Both the position numbers and the translations under genes were made by a program. The notes below the pieces were generated by a model. That model was given only the letters and a program-made list of their open reading frames with translations, was not told where the DNA came from and ran no database searches. Below are positions 1 through 11,400 of a stretch of 27,500 nucleotides of DNA, piece by piece. Source of the DNA: Chromera velia (taxonomy: Eukaryota; Sar; Chromeraceae); NCBI GenBank assembly GCA_018398765.1, contig JAHBMJ010000299.1, forward strand, positions 1 through 27,500, in the 5' to 3' direction. The first letter of the stretch is position 1. The number at the start of each line of letters is the position of its first letter.

Positions 1-141
1 ACAGGAGTCACCGGACAGAGGCACAGACAGGGACACGAGAAAAGATCAACGAGGAGAAAAGCAACGTAAGAGCATGCGTGTCGTTTGTGCACGGTCCCCT
101 TCTCCAAATTAACTCTCTTGCAGTCCAGCCCGCCGGTAAAC

Positions 142-429
<288 letters not shown>

Positions 430-670
430 CAACACAGCAGCGAACATTTGGCCATGAAACTGTTGAAACCCGAAAGGCCAGATCAGGTGGGGGGGGAAGC
501 AAACAAGCAGACAAAAGACAAAAGAAGACAAAGAGAAAAACGGAGATACCAACCAACCCGAAGCAGCTCCACCTCTTCGAAAAAGGAGATTTCCCGTACC
601 CGGGAGGTTGGCTGTACGACTGCACACATAAGCATCACAAGGAGGGAGATCACGCGTTTAAACACATTAT

Positions 671-708
671 GCATGCATGCACACACACATACGTACCCCC
701 CCCCCCCN

Positions 709-756
<48 letters not shown>

Positions 757-771
757 GGGGGGGGAGAGAGG
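671..771. repeat. Compound microsatellite with one ambiguous base
   Basis: TGCATGCATGC and CA repeats are followed by a run of 12 C, a single N at 708, (AC)n to about 735, (AG)n to about 756 and a G run. The N sits at the junction of the C run and the AC repeat, where sequencing slippage is expected. Confidence 0.9.
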
Positions 772-1407
772 CGGTGCGACGGGAAAAAAGGAATTCTTTG
801 CATACACACTTACAACAAACATATAGGCAAAGAGAAAGAGCTGCGAGGTCACAGAAAAAAAAATGGTTTGTAGACAGAACGAAAAAGTCGCAGCAAAGCA
901 GTCGGCTTGTTTATCGCACGGCTGGTACAGACTGACAATCTGCTGGACCCCGCTGTGTCCCGCTGCAACTTCCTTGTAGCAGTAGGTGATGCCTGGAGTT
1001 TCTTTACCTCCGACGGCAATCTTTGCATTGTGCAGACAAGTCCAGTCTGCAAGTTTTCAGTTGAATGGATAGCCCTGTGTTTTCAATATAATTTCTATGG
1101 AGAAGCGTTGTTGAGAGCTTCAATATGTTGGCACTGGCTTCCTGCTTGTGTGTTGATTGCGTGCATACTAAAACAAATGATCAGAGATGACCTTGCACCT
1201 TTGCGCATTGACATCCACCGATCTCCTCGAAGTCTTCCTGAGAGTTGTTCACAAGCAGTACGCAGTCTTCCTATGCCTAACACTTCCATGTGGTCGGAGA
1301 GGCTCAGAGAAAACAAAGTGAAATGGGAAGAAACTTGAGCCAACTTCTTTTTTGTACTTCTTCTTCGTACGGTATGTGTCCCTCAAAAGAGGAGAGGCCA
1401 CCTTTCG

Positions 1408-1448
<41 letters not shown>

Positions 1449-1738
1449 ATGCCTTTCCTTTTGAAGAAGCGCATAACAAGAGAGGTCTATCTCTTGATTT
1501 ACAGGTTCATCTGTACTGATGCATGCGGTGTGGGCAGAATTGCAATGACGGGGGACACATGCAATGCAGAGTGTCGAGGGACACATGCAATAACGCAGAT
1601 ACCAAAAGCTGTCGTTGTGGTCCGAAGCAAGGCAAGCTACGAAGGACCCTCCGTCGAAGACTTTTCTTTCGTGCTTATCCTCAGCTAGTCGTGTTTTCGT
1701 TGAAAGGAGAAAAAACTCTACCTGTATGTACAGCATTA
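772..1738. other. No supported gene
   Basis: Mixed composition. An open frame at about 907-1338 (+) has no ATG at its start and no recognisable domain. Apart from the CT repeat at 1410-1446 I see nothing definite. Confidence 0.5.
1410..1446. repeat. (CT)n microsatellite
   Basis: About 18 CT dinucleotides without interruption. Confidence 0.95.
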
Positions 1739-2062
1739 CTTGGATTCGTGTATCGGTAGGGTATATACATATATACATCCGTGCCTTCTTGCATCATCAA
1801 GTGACTGACCAGGGTATGTCTTTGCAACATCGACGCAGGGGTCTCCAAAGCAGTAGGGTTCTGCTGTGTAAGGATCTCCTGTGTACGTATGGAGGACCCC
1901 TATTGCGGGGTGTGCAGCAACAACAACAGGAGCTGCGACAACAGCGTGAGTCGTCACCACAGCATGCGTCGGGAGAATTGCTTTTGAGTCCTTGTGGCCC
2001 AAGAAGGAGCCAGAGGCCAGGGTAAGGGCAGATAGAGCAAATGAGCAGAGAGCCTTTGCCAT
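1739..2062 (-). CDS. Possible small secreted Ala/Val-rich protein
   Basis: An ATG at 2062 opens a 108-codon frame. Residues 1-20 (MAKALCSFALSALTLASGSF) look like a signal peptide: one Lys, a hydrophobic core and small residues near a cleavage site. The mature part is Ala/Val/Thr/His-rich with a repeated THAVV motif, then a Tyr/Pro/Gly segment with two Cys (YCFGDPCVDVAKTYPG). A TGG|GTCAGT-like donor follows the YPG codons (about 1818), so the last 20 or so residues may be intron and the true C-terminus may be elsewhere. No family was recognised; location outside the cell or in the secretory route is inferred only from the N-terminus. Nothing else nearby supports expression. Confidence 0.4.
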
Positions 2063-2249
2063 TGTGATTGTACACGTTTATTTAGGCGGTGGCCTGGCTA
2101 CGAGTTTAAAATCAGCGAGCAGGTGGACGCAAACTCGGAGTTTCGCTCGATAAGTGACCGATGCCTGCTGTTCCCCACAACTCTCTGACTTCTCGCTGTA
2201 AGCTGTTTAAGGTGCTCTGAAAGGGCCAAGATTCTACAGTTTCTGAGAT

Positions 2250-2422
2250 GCATGCAGTGTCATGCATGCAGGTCGACTGCAAACTGCATGCAGCAGTTTT
2301 CAATTATAACGATCGATGCATGCATGGACGATCCATCGACCGATGCATGCATGCATGCATGCATGCCGCGAAAAAAAAAAATCCATATAGCGATTTCGCG
2401 CGGATTGCGCGCTGCATGCATT
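2250..2422. repeat. TGCATGCA-rich tract
   Basis: Several TGCATGCA words and a (TGCA)n run at 2343-2368, mixed with GATCGATGCATG words and a following CG-rich patch (CGCGCGGATTGCGCGC). No coding frame was recognised. Confidence 0.85.
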
Positions 2423-3989
2423 CTTGATCGCGCACGGCTGCCGCGCCTGGCGCATTATGCTTGCTACGTTTCACAGAAATTCAGAGTGTGTCTGTTTATA
2501 CTTTTACGTGATATACTTGTGAATTGAATTGAATTGAGTGTCCTGAAACCTCAGTATCTTGTCCTGAAACTATCACAGAGATGTACATATTAATACATAT
2601 ATAGGGTTTTATCCTTTGTGTGAAAATTCATGCATGACTTGAATTGAGACAGTTAGAGTAAATAAGCACACGACTTAGGCTCTGACCAACTGCGGGGCAT
2701 AACATGCAAGTTCTGTTCACATTTGTCTACTTATAGATTAAAAAGGGCATTTAAAGGCGCTTGCAACACCAAAGTGGCCCGTTATACCAAGAATTGGGTG
2801 GCACCATTTTTAATCCGAGTCATTGACAACTGTAGCAAGGCAGACAAACGAACGACACACTTAGACACACTCTGAACTACCTTCCATTCATCAAAAAGAA
2901 GAAAAAAAGAGATAAGAGAAAAAAACTTACGCTTCACGAGTCAAAAAGCTGGAAACGACTTCAATGATCAATTATTGAGTGCTTGCAAAATAAGTGACCT
3001 TATAGTATGAATGCATTGCATTAAGAAAAAATGAAAAAAATAGAAAGCTAGATAGAAAGCTTATTTTTTAAAAAAATGATTAGTAATTTAACTAACTTCT
3101 AACTTTTTTTTCTTTTATTTCCCCTAAATTTGATTCATCATCATCATATACGGCATCGTTATCAGCTTAGAATCTAGCTTAGAATAGGAATGTATATAAT
3201 AGTGTTAGACTATGTTAGACGGCAACATACGAGGCAGTTTGCAAATGATTAATGCAGTTAACAAAGAACTAATGTTTTGTTATTTCATAGCAAAATTTAA
3301 TAATTTAATGTTATATATATGTTTTTTTAAGAAGCGGCTCTATAGGCTAAGACGTACTAAGTGTCTGCTAGACTAGTATGATGCACTGCTAGATAAGTTA
3401 AAATGACTATACACACTAATGCACACGTACTACACGGACATAAAAAGACGGTCATTTGGGAGACGGTCTTAATGATTCATGAGTGTGTGCCGCTGTATAG
3501 CGCTGTACTTATGTTAAATTAAGCCTTACAAACGTGCAAAAGGTCCCATAGCTAGTCACACAGACGAAACAATGCCAAATAGCGCCATGGCACGGCCTAC
3601 ATGGGTGAAAGATAAGAGCCACGTCACGGCCATATCACTTGATTTCTTTCAATGTGTGAGGGCTATCTGAGAGCTAGCTGAGTAAGGCAGAAAATGACCT
3701 CAGGGAACACTTCGATTCGGAAGTAGTTGTCTCTCCGTCTATCCGTGTCTCTCCGTCTCTCCATCACCAGGCAAAGCGGAGAGGAGGTATTTTTTCCACC
3801 TTCCACTCTGGCAGGCCAAAGGACGGAAACAGTTGAAGCTGTATACAGAATCTTATATAGAAAAACGAAGTTTTTATGCGTATGACGAGTGGTAATGATG
3901 TGTCTTGACGTTGTTAAAGAAAATTTGAAGAGATTCTTCTTCTGCGGACATGTACGTGCACTCAATGCTCTTTAAAATTGACTGTTTGA
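2423..3989. other. AT-rich non-coding island
   Basis: Low GC, with many TA/TTAA words and short direct repeats (GAATT x4 at about 2521-2538; TGTCCTGAAAC twice near 2539-2570). No TIR pair or long frame was found. The part near 3660-3970 may hold 3' sequence of the minus-strand gene. Confidence 0.5.
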
Positions 3990-4165
3990 TCACCGTTTGA
4001 CTGCTTTATAGTTACGACTTGCAAAAGAGGACACGGGTTCCCGTGAGATATTCAGAAAGCACCAGTCAGCCGCCAAGCAACGACCTAAATAATATCCGTA
4101 ACTTTGTATCCCCTTTACGACCCTAAGTTCATGTTCCCCCGTGCATTTACAACTGTATAACTCAC

Positions 4166-5402
4166 CGCGATTCTCACCGCGGCGGTGGAGGTTACCGTAA
4201 AAAAAAATTTCTTCTTCTTCCACTTCCCGAACGGGTCTCTGCACACATCACACTGCCCACGATGAGACTCTTTGCTGTGCCCTGCAAGGCTCTTTGTCTG
4301 CAGAAACTTCCAAACTTTCTTTGCAGACCGTCTGGTACCTTTTTTGCCGACTCACCTTCTGAACTCAGTGAGGGGAGAAAGTTTTGATCGAATTCTTGTG
4401 TTCGTCTGAATGATGGTCTCTTCTTATCTGCAGAGCGACATCATCTTAGCCTCCTCCCTCAGGACCCCTCTTACCCCAACTTTGACTCTCCCCGTGGCAA
4501 AAACCTGCGCTAAGGTTTCCTGAAGCGTGTCCCGTATTACGTCTCGGAGCGCCTGCAGATCGATAGAAAGAAAGATGATAGCTAGGGAAAGAAAGGGGAA
4601 GAAACTCAAGATCTATCCATGTACGTACATAAGTCAGTGCATCTCAGTGAGACCATCTGATGATCTAGCACTCATACAGCTAGAGATTGATGGGAAGCAC
4701 CGGCTGCACAGTTTTCTTTCTTTTTGATGAAATGCTGTCTTCTTTACTTTTTAGGCTTATTCGTGGGCCACAATATACTCGGCCCTCGTTTTGCGCGCCG
4801 GCCGATCGAACCTTTTCTTCATTACTCTCCTCTACTATTAAATTGCCTGATTTGTTTCTCTTTCTTCACTGTGTGACAGTGATTACACGCCGGGACTCAT
4901 CCCCATCCAACACTTGCATACTTGCAGGGGATTCAAAAACTGCCACACAAGCATTATAAACTTACCTTCTCATGTTGTCCTTGAGAGACAATCTGTTTTG
5001 CCCACTCGAGGCATTCTGAAGGGAGGAGAGCCAGTCTAACAGATGCATAGACAGCTTCCCACGCCGCCTTAAATCTAACAATTTGGAGACTTCTAGACGC
5101 CTGTGGAATAGTAACTCCCTTGCCATCTGTCTTAAGCTGCATTTGACTGAAAAAGTCCAGAATCTCTCAGTTCTTCACACTGTTCAATACTAGGTCCGAT
5201 ACCTTCTGAATCTATAAAAGAGGCATATATACGAAGGAACTTGGTCAGTCTTCTACCTTTTTTCTATCCACTATACCATTCCTTCTATCTGTTTCCAAGG
5301 CATATCGTCCTCTTCATTCTACATGTGTTTAATTCAGATGTACCTTGCCTTTCTTTGCCCGTTGGTCAGATTGTTTTTCCTCCTAGCTTACCTAAATCTT
5401 TG

Positions 5403-5447
<45 letters not shown>

Positions 5448-5744
5448 ACCATAAACGTCCCCGGTCAGCCAAAAAAAAGGCATACAATCACAGTATGCCC
5501 ATGTGAGACAATGAACTGAAAGAGCCGCGCTGACTCGAACATAATTAGCTCAGGCTGTCAGGCCCCTCGCTGGAATGGATTGAGGGTTGCTCGGCACACA
5601 CAGACTAGCTCTAAGCAAACTAGCTTACAAGGAATACATGCACATTAATTCCTTGACCTTTACATGATAATCTTCACGGGTGCGGGTGCTGGGCAGAGGT
5701 TGTTTGGCACACGTTGCTGCAGAGTTGGACTTCTTAAAAGCATC
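4166..5744 (-). CDS. Internal exons of a multi-exon gene, function unknown
   Basis: Exons are inferred from splice signals with matching phases on the minus strand. Exon a: 5744-5629 (CCCTGCAG acceptor, GTAAGC donor), reading DAFKKSNSAATC... and ending in phase 2. Exon b: 5146-4966 (CTTTTTCAG acceptor, AAG|GTAAGT donor), starting with the one base that completes the codon, then QMQLKTDGKGV... to ...SQGQHEK, phase 0. Exon c: 4552-4475 (CTGCAG acceptor, GTAAGA donor), exactly 26 codons, ALRDVIRDTLQETLAQ.... Exon d (less certain): 4405-4356 with AAG|GTGAGT donor. Exon e: 4238-4166 (GTGTGCAG acceptor, GTGAGT donor), reading DPFGKWKKKKFFFTV when joined to exon d. An alternative is that exon c joins directly to 4238 and reads to a stop at 3990 (REVEEEEIFFYGN...). 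Neither end of the gene is fixed. Exons b and c look helical. I recognise no family. The run of compatible phases makes a real gene likely. Confidence 0.55.
5405..5442. repeat. (CT)n microsatellite
   Basis: About 19 CT dinucleotides; lies between exon a and exon b of the minus-strand gene, so it would be intronic. Confidence 0.95.
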
Positions 5745-6582
5745 CTGCAGGGCAGAAAATTGAAGTAAGAGTCAATTTCTGCTTGTAGAATACTGACCAT
5801 TAATTATGGAGTGGCCCAGGGTTATCGTGGTCGCTATGAGTAAACGTTGAGTTGAAGTTCGATTGAAATCTACAAACATGAACTGAGATTCGCCCAGCCT
5901 GTTCTTCTAACTGTCTTTCCGGCTACTTTGAAATTCTCATATCCATCAGTCAACTAAAAGTTTCTACATCTCAATATCTTAATTCTCAAGTAGACCCGAC
6001 TATTCAGCACGCATGGAGTGTCCCTATACAAGTGAAGGCATACTGCATTGCTCCGTCCCATAGCTCTTTATCATTCATCTTCATTCTTGGCGGTCGATCG
6101 AGTTGTTGGCAAACAAAGAGAGGGAGTCTCTGGATTGCTCTGGATGCATGCAAGAATTTGACGAATACATAGGTAACTTGTGTCTATGCCCCGCTGCAAG
6201 GGCCTGGCCAGGCAGTGGGTGCTTCAAGTCTACGGCCCTAGTCTACGGCCAGGGGACCCATACAAACCTGTTTTGTGCAAACCCTTGCAGCGTGATACCT
6301 ATGAAAAGAAGGTAGCAGGCCCAGCAAACTGACTTGACCACTTCAACCTGTATCACTCATAACACTGTTTCCATGAGTCCAGATAGAAGCAGAAAAAAAA
6401 ATATGCCAAGGCCCCTGCAGATCACAATCAAATAGATAAGTGCATGGACGCATATACGAACGTACTTGAGACAACTCACGGAAGCCTTATCTCGCATTTG
6501 ATTCAGTTAGAGAGCCTTCCTGTGATTCTGGTCGGCAGTACCCCAACAAGCTAGTGCCATGATTCAGAACTGCAAATCTTAC

Positions 6583-6691
6583 GACTCCGTGACTGCCGTC
6601 GACCCCTCCCCACCAAAGCTAGACTCCTCTTCTCCCCTCTCCACTTCTTCCTCTGCACTGGTGATCTCTATCTCAGGGCTTTCATCGTCGT
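6583..6691 (-). CDS. Possible acidic exon upstream of the 5.7-4.2 kb gene
   Basis: A 109-nt segment flanked on the minus strand by TTCTTCTCTGCAG (acceptor) and TC|GTAAGA (donor) encodes an Asp/Glu-rich peptide beginning DDDESPEIEITSAEEEVERG and ending in GSTAVTES. It has a strong acceptor with a long pyrimidine tract. It would sit about 0.85 kb upstream of the next supported exon (5744-5629) in the same orientation, so it may belong to the same gene, but the intervening exons could not be settled; a 31-nt candidate between a TTTTCATAG acceptor and a CAG|GTTTGT donor lies near 6268-6298. The peptide is low-complexity and probably disordered, so coding likelihood rests mainly on the splice signals. 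Confidence 0.35.
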
Positions 6692-6839
6692 CTGCAGAGA
6701 AGAACATGATGCAGATGCAGATGAGAAGGGAAGGGTCGGCATGCACGTCTAATCGCGTGTGTGACTGAATCGAATCCTGCATATGGGCAATGTCATCCGT
6801 ACTTTCTTGCCTTCCTTTCTCCTTGCTTATTCTTGGACG

Positions 6840-7072
<233 letters not shown>

Positions 7073-8190
7073 TGACTTTCTCGTTCATGGGGAAGGAGAA
7101 GAACCCTAGAGAAGAACCTGGTATGCAAGAAGAGGGGCGGAGTATTACAGATGAAGCAAAGACATCAAAGTAGTGCATGAGGGAGGAAATCAAAAGAAAA
7201 GATCCTTAAGATCTGTGCAACTTAATTGGCAGACTGTAAAAACAAATCTCTTCCTCCGTACATTTTTAGCAATTAGCGAAGACTCTCGATCAAGCAGAGG
7301 CTCTTGCCTTAATTTTATTGGAGTGCTCATAGAACATGCAATCGCGCTTGCTCCTGAAGTTCCTAACACTTTTCATGGCCCTCGTGTTTGAATTCTTAAG
7401 ATGATCAAGCGTTTGACCTAACTGTCTACCTCCTTTTTTTGCTTTCTTCTTCTACGTGCTGTCTGCCAAGAGTTTTCCTCTCTGTTTGATTGAGTTTATG
7501 GTTCTAACTGCCACCTTTACGACATTCCTTAGCCGGAAATACACAAAAAGAGCAGCACCGACCCACCTGTACAAGCACCGCTGCGCTGTAGTGCGGCTGC
7601 ACCCCGTTTTGTCTCCTAAGTGCAGCTATGATGGTCCATCATGGTCCCTGCAGAGACATACATTGAACGCCCTATCGAAAAACCATGCCGGAGACATATT
7701 AAGAGGAAGGTAAAGAGCCTAAGCTTGCGGTATTCTACAGTAGTAACTGCTCTCGTGCAGTAATGATGAGAAACTATATACGGGAAACGAATGAAAAGGA
7801 AAGGCACCAGCCGGGAGACTCGACAAGAATTAAGTAGCAACAGGAAGCTACAAAAGTTTGTGGTATCCTAATGCTTCTGCACATCTCATGCCACTAACGA
7901 CCACAAAGAAAACCAAGAAAGTCCCCGCTGACCTTCACATCCCAAATCCTTCTGAGACTCAAACTCCCTAAACCAACTTATAGCACAACAAATGGCAGAC
8001 ATATTAGTGAAAAAACAGCCCCTCCCTCCTCTTTGTATGCCGGTCCAAAGCTAAAAAACCCGCTGTAGTCTACAATCTCTGTCGTTCGCGTACCCTTAAT
8101 TAATTGTTTGGCCGGACTACTACAATTAAAAAAGGCAGTAAAGACGGAAATGGGTACACCTGTACACATGGGTTATAAAAGCTAACAAAC
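7073..8190. other. No supported gene
   Basis: Only short frames, none with convincing splice signals or a recognisable family. Possible terminal exon of the 8322-8191 exon near 8124-8100 (-). Confidence 0.45.
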
Positions 8191-8322
8191 CTGCCAAATT
8201 GAATGTCACAGTGCCGTCTGCGTTGTGGAGAAACACTGGGAGGGGATGGGCCACCAGGACATTGCACTTCCATCCCTTAGTCGCCGCCGTCTGCCCGTCG
8301 TCCCACATCTGTGCAGCCCTGC
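8191..8322 (-). CDS. Probable isolated exon, function unknown
   Basis: A 132-nt segment on the minus strand is bounded by CCCTTGCAG (acceptor) and CAG|GTTTGT (donor). It reads GRAAQMWDDGQTAATKGWKC then NVLVAHPLPVFLHNADGTVT, open across its length, entered after one codon base and left after one. A following acceptor (TTTTTTAATTGTAG, near 8124) would lead to a short terminal exon ending in VRPNN and a stop. Upstream on this strand, only about 65 bp separate it from the inverted repeat of the 3.55-kb element, so any earlier exon would have to lie beyond 11951 and the element would be inside an intron. I could not find a phase-compatible partner there. It may equally be a gene fragment. Confidence 0.35.
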
Positions 8323-9763
8323 CTGCAAGGGACAGAACGTTGACAAGAATCGAAATGGTTGATCGATTTGATAAAGATAATGCATAGATAACTGACTGTA
8401 CTGACAATTGAAACTTTTGTACTAGAAAGTGACTTTTAATTTTCTATATATCACACTAAATTTTATATAAAAAACTAAGTCTTTAAAGCACTTAGAATGA
8501 TTCTATTTATTGTTTCTTACCTGCATGAAAGTATGAACAACTTTTAAAGATAAGGTTTAATGGGTTTGTGGTGTATATGTTCGAAATTGTTGGACGTGAG
8601 TGAGGTGAAAGAGTTATAGTATGTTGATATGTCGGGGAGTGATTGCAGACTCTGCAGGCATATGACAATGCGCAGTGTAATGCACAAATAAGCTAACTTT
8701 TACTTTTAATGGAATACGCTGAATCCGCACACTGATGTAAGGAGGGAGCACACAGCGGGCAACCTCCATGAAAGGTAAGAATGAATGTCCGCAAACAGAT
8801 CTGCCGATTTGACACCCACAGAAAGCAGTTCAACTAAACAAATGTTGAGCACTATGACCGTACAAGAGGTAAATGCTTAGCTTCTGAAAGCCTGATCGAT
8901 CCATCGCCTCTAGCCAGAGGGCCTTGTCCACAACCAGCCATCATAGCGTTCTTGTTTTTTCTGGGTGAGGCCCGGCACTGGCCACTGGGTCTTAGTCCAC
9001 CCAGGAGCCCTACCTCCAAATTCTCATGCAAACAAAAGCTGCGCCTCACTCCCACAACTTCAGATCACCCGAGATTACTAGCCGTAATGCTTCCTCATGA
9101 AACCTAAGCACCGACAAATGGTCCTCCGAGAAAGGCTCAGTCTGACCTGCAGCACAGATATGCAAAAATTTGTAAAGTGGCTCACCTTTTGGCCACCCAG
9201 AGCTGGCCCTCTCATCCAGAAAGCCTTTCTAGCTCCTCATCTAGAGCTTGTTAGAGCATACGCATGGAAGGGATTCAATAGAAGCTTTACTGGGGCAACT
9301 TTGTAGGCCCCTTTGCGTGGAGACGGGCCATGCCCTTCGTGATAGAAGATCGAAATTGCCCTCTCAGGGCAACCAGTAGAATGAATGTTATAAACCCAAG
9401 AAAAAGCAAAGAAGCCAATCCTCTGGGCTTTCGATAAAGCCTATTTTCATTGCTGGACAGCAAGTCTGTGTGATGGGAGAGAGGCAGCACTAGGTCGTGC
9501 TTTGATCGACTTGAAACATTCGATGGAAATCCGATTTTGGGAGCCGATTTTAGATTGGCCAACCATGTGACGGCCCCGGAAGGCAAGCTACGCATTGCAG
9601 GCCAGGGCCCGGCCGGCTACCAAGGCCAAAAAGCACTTCCCGGCTGCACACTGACCCATCAAAATGCCAATCTAAAAAATTCTCAGTCAGGTTTTCAGAA
9701 AGACTTAGTTCTCCTCCAGTCAGAAAGTCGGGTCAACAGAATGGGCCTCTATCCACAAAATCT

Positions 9764-9808
9764 CGTTGTCAAGCATTCCATTGGATTGTATTGGAAGGCT
9801 TGACAACG
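9764..9808. repeat. Short perfect-stem hairpin
   Basis: The arms CGTTGTCAAGCATTCCA and TGGAAGGCTTGACAACG pair over 17 bp with one mismatch around a loop of about 11 bases. It lies inside the 3.55-kb element and has no gene next to it that would suggest a transcription terminator. Confidence 0.7.
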
Positions 9809-10030
9809 ATGAAATCATGTTCAGCTTTTTATTCCAGAACTTCATTTTTGGAGGGGTTACAGATTCCGGAGTTTTTCCCCCCTCCGGTATCTGTGTTGGC
9901 TGGACACCTCTGGTTGCTCGTGGGAGTGGTTGCCTCGGTGCAAAGGAGTTGTACAACAACTAGAAGGGTTGGCGGACTGGTTTGGATCGCTCCATCAGGT
10001 TAGTTCGTTTTGTGTTGTTCCACTAGCAAC

Positions 10031-10300
10031 AGGGGGGGGTGGACCCTCTCACAGGGGTACGAAGCTGGCCAATTTAGAACCCCTGGTGGAGGGGGGGGGT
10101 CCAACCTGCTCTGCAAGTTTGCGTCCAAAATATGTCTAAGAGTGTTCCTGCTCTGCAAGTTTGCGTCCAAAATGTGTCTAAGAAACACTCTTAGACACAT
10201 TTTGGACGCAAACTTGCAGAGCAGGTCGGACCCCCCCCCTCTACCAGGGGTTCCAAATTGGCCAGCTTCGTACCCCTGCGAGAGGGTCCACCCCCCCCTC
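10031..10300. repeat. Foldback palindrome with internally duplicated arm
   Basis: The left arm (about 10031-10140) and right arm (about 10190-10300) are inverted copies over about 110 bp, beginning with GGGGGGTGGACCCTCTC, running through CAGGGGTACGAAGCTGGCC and the core CTGCTCTGCAAGTTTGCGTC, with only scattered mismatches. The left side has an extra copy of the inner about 40-bp segment (10149-10185), so the centre is asymmetric. The outer ends carry G/C homopolymers (7-9 bases) on both arms. No clear target duplication was seen. It looks like a foldback/MITE nested in the larger TIR element. Confidence 0.8.
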
Positions 10301-10663
10301 CCAGTGAGGGAATTGAAAAAATCTTGTTTGCAGAGATGAGCCTTCTTGGTGCATACAGAAGGCTTTGTACGATGTCTGTGAGTGTTTTTGTGTGGCTGCA
10401 ACCTGGCCATTGTGGTTTCTGAATAACTGACTGGTCTGCCCTCGGCAAGGCACAAAACTGCCGTCTCCCTTTACGTGTGTTGTTCACCCCTGCCCCCCTC
10501 TTCTGCTCTTTGCAGGTCGTGGGTCTCCTCCAGGAGATGCTTGTTTTGGTTTCCAGTCCTTCTTCAACTCCTCCAGAGGTAGGTCTTTGCATTTTCGTTA
10601 AGGCCACAGGCTTCAGACTGCGAAAGGGAGCAGCGCCCCTACGTGCCGAGCCTATTTTTTTTC

Positions 10664-11400
10664 TACCTGCCTGACTGCCTCCGAAATTTCGCCCTTCTTG
10701 CCTGCTTGACTACCCTCTAGCTTTCGGCCTTTCTGTCTTGCTAAATGCTTTCCCAATTTCGGCCTTTCCACCCGCCCTATTGCTTTCCTAATTTTGGCCT
10801 TCGCCGCGCTCCCAATTTTGGTGTTCCTGCCTACCCGATTGCCTTCCCAATTTCGGCCTTCTTGCCTGCCTGACTGCCTTCCAGAGTTTTGCATTCCTGC
10901 CATGCTGACTGCTTTCCGATTTTAGCCTTCTTGCCTGCCTGACTGCCCTCCAAATTTCAGTCTTTCTGTCTGCCTCAATGCTTTCCAAATTTTGGCCTTT
11001 CTGTTTGCTTGACTGACTTTGCAATTTCGGCCTTCCTGCTTGTCCGGTTGCCTTCCTAATTTCGGCTTTCCTGCCTGCCTGATTGCTTTCCCTATTTCGG
11101 CCTTCCTTCTTGCCCAAGTTTCCTCCTAACGCTTCCTAATTTTGGTCATCCTGCTTGCCCGATGGCCTTCCCAATTTTATTTTTCCTTCTGGCCCGACTG
11201 TCTTCCCAAGTTCGGCCTTCTTGTATGTCTGACTGCCTCCCAAAGTTCGTTCTTTCTGCCCACATGCCTGCCTTCCAATTTCGGTCTTCTTGGCGGCCTG
11301 ACTGCCTTCCAATTTCAGCCTTCCTGCCCGCTTGATTGCCTTCCCGATTTCGGCCTTCCTGCCCGTCCGATTGCTTTCCCAATTTTGGTCTTCCTGCTTT
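10664..11400. repeat. Degenerate 35-bp minisatellite
   Basis: About 20 head-to-tail diverged copies of a pyrimidine-rich unit of 35-36 bp whose core is CCTGACTGCCTTCCAA followed by TTTCGGCCTTCCTG. Copies differ by substitutions and one- or two-base indels. Because 35 is not a multiple of three, the open frames seen on both strands (for example Gly/Arg/Lys-rich on the minus strand) are by-products. The copies abut without unique spacers, so this is not a CRISPR array. Confidence 0.85.

Noticed and set aside
10664-11400. CRISPR-like array or Gly/Arg/Lys-rich repeat protein
   Set aside because: Copies abut with no unique spacers, the unit is 35 bp and degenerate, and the genome is eukaryotic.
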